From: Acanthornis magna
Taxonomy: Eukaryota; Chordata; Aves; Passeriformes; Acanthizidae
Length of the DNA stretch: 64,000 nucleotides
Assembly: GCA_036785705.1 (NCBI GenBank)
Contig: JAWUZG010000013.1
Location: forward strand, 20,245,001-20,309,000
Reading direction: 5' to 3'
The position numbers and the translations under genes were made by a program. Positions 57,601 to 64,000 of the stretch are shown piece after piece. Below the pieces are notes generated by a model. That model did no database searches, was not told the origin of the DNA, and worked only from the letters and a program-made list of their open reading frames with translations. Position 1 is the first letter of the stretch. Each line of letters opens with the position of its first letter.

Positions 57601-60600
57601 TGAAGATTAAAAGGAAAGCAAGGCTGTAATTAGCTGCTGGGTCACATTTAGCCACACAGATCCCACACATTTTGCAAGAAAATCTGGAGATCAGGTTTTG
57701 ACTTCATTGACATTGAACTGTTTATTGCCATCTCTGTGTAATTAACTACTTATAATCAAGGAAAATGTAAAATGGGAAGCAAACAAGCACCTGTTGTTTT
57801 TAACCCCATTCTGTTGCTCAGGTCTGAAGGGAAAAAATAGTTTATTAATTCTCTTCCATGAACTTTTCCAGAACTTCTCCAGCACCTAAATCTGCTGATG
57901 TGATTTCAGTTAACTTTAAAACTCCCAGTTTTCAGACAAATTCTCTCAGTAAATTCCTGTTAAAACTGTGGGCCTGCTTCATTTCAGTCTCAGAGTTCTT
58001 ACCTCTGCCTGTACAATTCCATCTAGAGACAACATTTACTTTCAGATACGTGAGGTTTAATGGGATAAATGATGAGCCCTTGCAAAAGCTAAGGCAGCTG
58101 AGAAGAAAATACTCAGGAATTTTAAAGAAATCAGAAGTAGCAGCTGATGATGAATAGGAGTCAGTGACAGGAAATAAAAATCAGTGATTGAAAATACAGG
58201 GAGAGTAAAAGGGTCATTCAGATGTGTAGTAATTACTAGGAAATCATGGAAAGCTAATTTCCAGAAGTCAACAAAGTAGTTTGTGCTAGAGCTTGCAAAA
58301 TATATGGTTATATGGCAGCCAATTTCAACTCCCTGTTAGCATCAGTAATTTGCATTTTTATGCCCTAGAGTTAGTTGTCTTGAGATTTATAAGCACAAAT
58401 GACTTCCCTGTCTTGCTATGAGTGTTCTGAAAAAGAAAAAAAAAGAAAAGAAAGACAAAAAAGACTCCAGGAGTTTTATTGCTTTAGAAAGGACAAGACA
58501 GTAAAGGTGGATCACAGCAGGTGAAGGAACAGTAAAAAAGCAAAAACAAAAAAATAGAGAGGGGCTTTTTAGGGCTTCTTGCCAATGCCAGCCACTGCTG
58601 CCTCGAGGTGTGAACCACAAGGATTTGTGACTCCACTGGTGCTTTCACAGGAGCAAAGTTAAAAAAACTTCTCAAGATGTGTCCTGTGCTTTCAAGAAGA
58701 AACTGTCACAACCCTGGAATTTCAAAAGGTATTTCCTAATCCGATATTTTCTTTCCCTGCTCTGTGTTCTTTGGCTGCTCAAGTCTGGGCTGCTCTGGAC
58801 TTGTTTCAGGAAATCGGACCAGTTTTATATAAATACAGATCCTGCTTTTGATCCTTCTTAGGCTTAGTAAAGCAAATATATAACTAAATGTTATTATTAG
58901 CACTGGAATCCTTTATCTGAGAGTTTAAAGCTACTTCAAATTTTATTCTTGGTTTGATTTTTTGGTGACTTTGACATGAACAGAGTAAATTATGTCTCTA
59001 AGGTAAGTACACTTGTAGTCTTCAGTACCACATCCCACATGGCTGAAATGGAAGTGCTCAAGGTGTGATCAAATAAATTCAAAAGTATTATTCTTGTCGC
59101 ATTAAGAAGCAAGTGATTTAGGATTTGGTCAAAGTTCTATAATAATTAGATACTAGGGAGAGAATGAAGCCTGAATTTAATGATTTTTAGTAGTCCATTT
59201 AACTGCTCTTTTGTGATTATCTGGAGCATCCACAGCTCCTACTCTGCAAATGTTGAGTATGTCAAATATCTTTTTTTGATACATCTTTTCCTTCCATGGG
59301 AATAATCTAAAAATTGGTGCTGCCATGGATGTCAGGTGAAGGATGTTGTCTATAAAGAGCTGATTCTCTGCCTGGCACAGCACAGTTTCTGCAGGTCCTG
59401 TTGGGCTGAACAGCACGAAGAACTGCCAAAGTAATTACTGCAGGGAGAACAGTCCTGGTGTTTGCTGTTCCTGTTTTTTAACATTGCTCCTTGGATAGCA
59501 AACTGAAGAGATGGAGAAATCTATGCCAAGTTTTCCTCAAATTATGCAAAGATTTTTCTTCTCAAGCACAAGCTTCTGTGTGCAGCTTTCCTCCTGATTC
59601 TCTTTTTTCCCTCAGTAACTTCTGAGTCAGGATTTTTATGTGTCTGACTTGCTCTGAAGCCACCAGTCCTATAGTGATTATTGTGAAATTATAATTGATC
59701 ATGGAAAATTACTTTCCCAAACTCATACTTTGTTGTCTTTCCATTCCCCCTCTCGCTGCTTCATCACTCCTCCAGTCTGGCTGCTGATGGTCCCTGCTGC
59801 TCCCATTTAGGCTTTTCCTCTGATTTGTACAGCACAGACCATGAAGTTTGGGGTCATGTCTGTGCTTTCACAATTTTTTTCACCAGGAGACATAATAATA
59901 TTTAATTGATAAATTTCAGAATTTAAAACGTTGAAGAATTAATAAGTAAACCTAAGAGAAGAAATCTGCCATGAAATGATGTCTGTTGAGCAGACTTAGT
60001 GTGGTGCATTGAGTTTCTGTCTTTGACAGTCTCCAGTGAAAATATGCCAATGACTTTTTTTTCCTGGAACAATTTGAAATTATACACATTTATACAACTT
60101 TTTTTTATTCTGGATTTTCTAGAACTATGTTCTCCATGGGTTTATAAAAGCATAGCTCTCAAATGTCATGGTATCCATGACCACCGACACATCCTTCAAT
60201 CTGAAAATTGTTTATGGAAATTCTGAATGAATGCACAATCTGCAAATGCTTTCACCTCGATTCCTTACAGAAAATTTACCTGGCTTTATCTTTATAACGA
60301 TTTGCTTAGTTTAAGTAAGGATTTTCCAGTGATTTACAAAAGCACCCAATGTTGCTGCAATCTGTGGGACTGGAATTCTTTTGTCCCATTACAAACCACA
60401 GCAAAGACCAATCTGATCAACTGATCAAAAAGTAAACACATCCCTGTTCCAGTGGCACTGGAATCCCACTAATGCACTTGGGAGCTGCAGTGCCAGACTC
60501 ATTTTCCTCTGGCTCATGAATTCAGAAAGGGTAACAAGCTCTGCTGCTTTTGCTCCCCTCGATGATGGCATGAATTAAATGCAGCAGCTGTAAACCTGAC

Positions 60601-63437
60601 ATGTTTGTTGCTTTCATAATGCAGTAATGAGTCAGACTTAATCCAGGCTTTTATTTCTCCTCAAAGAGAAGCGGGGGGAAAAAAATCCCTTGTGCACATT
60701 GTTGCTGAGCAGAAATAAAATGTTTTACTGATGTAATTTTTGTTTCTTATCTGCTGTATGTTCTCTATGTGCAGGCAACAGATTGTGAAGTACTTCTTGC
60801 CATGAATTTCAGTGTTCTTCTGATTTGTTTGTTCACCAGTTCATGCCTGTGCCTTACTCTGTCAACTCAGTGAAAACATTCTTTTGTTCAGGAGAAATTT
60901 GCCTAAAAACCCCGAAGCTTCCCTCTGTTTCCCTAGCAAAGACAAGGTGAGAATGTTTGCTGGACAGAAGGAGTGCAGAGGAAAGCCTGTGGCACGTGGG
61001 AGATGCTGCAATGTTTTTACTCCCTTTGCTCAAAGGGAACTCGAGCCCGAGGAGGTGAAGAGCCATGGAAGGGTCGAACCCATGGCAGGGATTGGAACTG
61101 GATGATCTTTGAGGTGCCTTCCAGCCCAAACCATCCTGGGGTTGACGTGATGAAAACCTGACATGTTTTGAGCTCTGTGAGTTGGTCCAACACAAGAACT
61201 GACTCCCCTGACAAATTTCTCCCTTCAGTATTTCTGTTTCTTTCAGGCAAACTATTCACAACAGGCAGTTCAGGCTCTGTGTTCTGACTGTGGGAGCTTT
61301 ACACTCATCCCTGCAGGATTGGGTAGGGATCAGCCTCAGTGCTGGTAGGAAAAAAAGTTCATTGCCTGCTCCAAATACATCCTGGATAAAGCAAGAGTTG
61401 TGCTGGACCCTTAAAGCTCTGAAATGTTTAATTGTGCGACAGGAAGGAGAGCAGGAAATTGTGCAGACTTTCTCCTCTGCTTTCAGAGGACCCCTGCAGA
61501 GTTTGTGGGGTTTTTCTTTTGTTCAAGCAGTTTGTCCATCATTCCTCACACAGTTTGGTAATTCCTAAAGCTATTCAATGCCTTGACCTGACACTCTTGA
61601 TCTAGTCAGCAAAAACTTTGTCGTATTTAATGTCCATCCAAGTAAAGCCCGTGCATTCACCAAATGCATTTTTTACACATCAGCACAACGTTTTCTTCAG
61701 CTGCATTATCCAAAAATACAGCCAAAACTTAGAATTCCTACATCTGTGAGACCCTTAAGTGCCTCTAGCATTTCATTCTCTCTAAATGCTGTCTCCACTG
61801 TACCTTAAATCCAAAAATGCTGAATGCTTTCCCTAATATAATTTTACTAATCCCTTCTACAGTTCAAGAATAACTTTCTTCATATCCAGTAAAAACACTG
61901 ATATGTTTTAGTATATATTTCTTTAATGGTAAAACACATTTTAAATTTGAGTGGAAGCAAACTGTGTTCCAGAAGCATTTTCCGTGCAGGTTTCCTTGAT
62001 TCAGCACTGGAGGTGACACTCCCAAGGCCAAAATACTCCAATTCTCATAGGTTTTGAATTAATTACCGTCAGACTGACCATGTTTTTCCCTATTTCTTTT
62101 AGGCATGTTTCTGCTAAGCAGGCACACAAGGGAAAAGCAGAATAAATTCTTCTTATAAGTTCCACTTAACCATCTATTGCGACATCCAGCAGTGGGAATT
62201 AAACTCTTTATTACTAATTAATTACAGTGCACAACACATAGAAGACAAGTGAGCATTCTAATTTTTTGTATGTGCATGAGGAAAGGCAGGATAATATAAG
62301 AATTTTTCCTGTTTTCACTGAAAAATTATCCTGAATGGAGGCAGCAATCCCCAAATCAATGAAATCAGAGCTATTTCCCTCACTTTAATGGGTTTCAAAT
62401 CAACAGGAGAATTTGCAGTGGTACTTGGAATTTGTGATAGGCCAGAACAGAAGAAAATATCCTTCTATAGAAAAAACGCTAAATTATGAAGTCAGGGGGG
62501 AAAAAAAGGCAACTTCTTTCACACTCTTACCTCAAAATTCAATGTCTTCCCTGCCTAGTATTGAAAGTGTATTTGGGTTTATTTTATAAAGAATATTGTC
62601 CTTAGGGAACAGCCCATTGTAAATTTGAGGTGGGAGATGCTGGAGGATAAGGAGGAAACTCATTTCCTCCACACACATTCCCTAGGTAACAACAGTGGTT
62701 TATTTGGGTTGTAAACTTTTGATTAAAGGAATATATTCTGTTGGATGTCTGTACAATGCTTTGTACAATGGGGCACAAATTTTCTTTGTGGGTTCCAGGA
62801 AAATAATACGTAACGTGGATGAGAAGATATTTGGAATATTGATTTTTTTTTTTTAACATTCCAATTCCATTCAGATACTTTATGGCCTTTTTTTCTAAGT
62901 GCTATTGAGCTGAGCACTGTGGTAGCAGGTGAGTGGTAAAAACAGCGTTGATATTATTACAGGTGCTTAAATAAAAACAATCCAGTGAGCAACAGGGCAA
63001 AATGAACCAGTAAATAACTTCTAAAATCATAATAAAACCAAGACAAAATGGTGCATCCCTTACCCGGGCTACTGATGAAGTCACAGTGGGCAAAGCCTGC
63101 AATGTCCATCCTTTTCAGGAACAGGACCATGCTGGTGAGGTTGGATTCCTGAACTTTGGCTGGGACTTGTGGCTTCATTTCCTTGTGTGTGAATTCTTCA
63201 GGATACAAGCAGAAAAGTTTCCCTGGAAGAGAATTCAGGAAAATTACCTTTTTTAAAATATCTCCTCCTCACGTTGCCACATTGATTGCATTAATAATTT
63301 GAGCTAATGGATTGAAATTTTGAGCTAATATTTCTACCTGATGGAGACATGCCCAGAATTTGTTTATGCATCTCTGCTTGACTTTGGCTGATTGGCTGGG
63401 TTAGAACAGAGTCTGCTCTGATTCTAGGATTGTACAC
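51613..63437 (-). CDS. DHX32: DHX32, DEAH-box-like RNA helicase, C-terminal 388 residues (partial at right edge)
   Basis: Exons in transcript order: 63338-63437, 63064-63222, 55942-56133, 54825-54974, 53571-53761, 52550-52731, 51613-51805. They make 1167 bases, 388 residues plus stop; the human protein is about 743, so the N-terminal half lies beyond the window. Phases join throughout. The visible part starts [10 protein letters not shown] after helicase motif V. It contains the degenerate motif VI region, a winged-helix/ratchet (HA2) region with [20 protein letters not shown] and [12 protein letters not shown], and the OB-fold domain with [14 protein letters not shown] and [10 protein letters not shown]. 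It ends [19 protein letters not shown]. All introns are GT-AG except the one after 54825, which is GC-AG. DHX32 is related to DHX15; it is reported in lymphocytes and WNT signalling, and its helicase activity is uncertain. BCCIP converges on its 3' end. Confidence 0.94.
54362..54535. repeat. 87-bp tandem duplication in a DHX32 intron
   Basis: Two copies share TTCACAGCTATCAAAACCCC and AGCAGAATTGTTGGGCTGTT, with an 87-base offset and few differences. The duplicate ends before the 54825 exon and has no coding role. Confidence 0.9.
54825..54974 (-). CDS. DHX32: DHX32 HA2-region exon followed by a GC donor
   Basis: The exon runs [20 protein letters not shown] through [20 protein letters not shown] and ends CCCAG|GCAAGT in phase 1. 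Joining there gives an Asp codon and continues [11 protein letters not shown] in frame. The nearby GT (four bases further) would put a stop codon early in the next exon, so the GC donor is required. Confidence 0.92.
56134..63063 (-). other. DHX32: Large DHX32 intron
   Basis: A 6.9-kb intron. It includes A-rich stretches near 58430-58470 and a CR1 tail near 61060-61140. Several open frames (57281-57670, 57858-58157, 61290-61568) have neither recognisable homology nor splice logic. No other gene was found. Confidence 0.6.
61060..61140 (+). mobile_element. CR1 3'-tail fragment
   Basis: CCCATGGCAGGGATTGGAAC, TGGATGATCTTTGAGGTGCC and TTCCAGCCCAAACCATCC are the last ~80 bases of a CR1 copy, plus orientation. 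Confidence 0.88.
63338..63437 (-). CDS. DHX32: DHX32 exon with degenerate helicase motif VI
   Basis: The exon encodes [18 protein letters not shown] followed by [16 protein letters not shown]. Active DEAH helicases such as DHX15 have Q-R-A-G-R-A-G-R just after the ISQAQA-type segment. Here the two arginine-finger residues are missing, as in mammalian DHX32, so loss is ancestral and not a local defect. Confidence 0.9.
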
Positions 63438-64000
63438 CTTTAAATGAAAGAGATATCAAGCATCAGATAAGTACACAAGGGCTGCAATAATATGAATGGT
63501 CTGCACTGATTTTCTCTCTAGGTCATTTTACAAAAAGTGTAGTAACAGTTTTCATTTGTTTTTATTTCACCGGCTTGGAAAGGAGATCACTCAGCACCCT
63601 GACAAACTGACAGACGTTTTGCAGTCACTCTAAGTGTGCTCTAAGATAAATGTGGGGTTTTTTTTTCCCCTGAAGAAATGTACCTTACTAAAGCAGAAAG
63701 CGGTATCATCAAGAAAAACATCAAAAAATATTATTTATTTCTTCCAGTCACAGAATCCCAACATTTTCTGGTAGCGTTTTGTTCCGTAACTCCAGATTTT
63801 TGTCTTAATACTGAAATCTGACAATTCACTACAAGAGACAAGGGCTGTATTAAAATATATATAATATGTAGTGAAATTTATATATGATGCCATGTTTTAT
63901 ATTTTTCTTAATTTTGCTTTGGTTTAATTAACCTGAGGAGCTGATCCACGCACTGTTCTGGCCACAAGCCTGTGGTGTACAGCAAGACACAAAATTGCCT
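63438..64000 (-). other. DHX32: DHX32 intron at the right edge
   Basis: The next upstream DHX32 exon should end in phase 0 with motif V sequence (VIDxGxxRRK-like). No such exon was found here, so this stretch appears intronic and the gene continues past the window. Confidence 0.6.

Noticed and set aside
57858..58157. 99-codon plus-strand open frame in the large DHX32 intron
   Set aside because: No recognised homology, A-rich and Lys-rich at the end, no splice or promoter support; chance is the simplest explanation.
63941..64000. Possible further DHX32 exon on the minus strand at the window edge
   Set aside because: The open frame before a GTTAAT donor-like site does not read as motif V of a DEAH helicase and its phase does not fit the next exon.

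Overview
The window looks like nuclear DNA of a bird, probably a songbird. It carries intron-rich vertebrate genes with consensus splice sites, many fragments of the avian CR1 LINE in both orientations (ending in the usual ATTCTATG-type tail), and an avian-type endogenous-retrovirus LTR fragment. The gene set is the block that lies on human chromosome 10q26. No bacterial or phage features were seen. Species assignment is inference.

Layout: 1-4067 is intergenic. TEX36 (minus, 4 coding exons, 4143-8887) is a testis/cilium-associated HDNR-domain gene. EDRF1 (plus, 25 coding exons, 10633-31726) starts in a CpG island and encodes a predicted 1229-residue erythroid regulator. A gap of about 1 kb follows. 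UROS (minus, 9 coding exons, 33750-41437) encodes a 269-residue uroporphyrinogen III synthase. A second CpG island near 43.0-43.5 kb is shared head to head with BCCIP (plus, 7 exons, 43249-51192, 323 residues). DHX32 (minus, 51613 to beyond 63437) is a DEAH-like helicase whose last 388 residues are inside the window; its 5' part lies past the right edge.

EDRF1 and UROS converge tail to tail, as do BCCIP and DHX32. UROS and BCCIP diverge from one promoter region. EDRF1 (erythroid transcription) and UROS (haem synthesis) are functionally related neighbours. In mammals MMP21 sits between EDRF1 and UROS; here the interval is only about 1 kb and no MMP21 coding sequence is visible. This fits the known loss of left-right-organiser genes in reptiles and birds.

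Exon boundaries were placed by hand by matching reading frame, splice signals and remembered protein families. Most junctions keep phase exactly, so the CDS models are strong. UTRs and transcription starts are not resolved. The main points of interest are: two introns with GC-AG borders; an EDRF1 intron of 315 bases with no in-frame stop; a tandem 7-residue Ser/acidic repeat at the BCCIP N terminus beside a 22-bp intronic minisatellite; CR1 sequence fused to both CpG-island promoters; and a degenerate helicase motif VI in DHX32.
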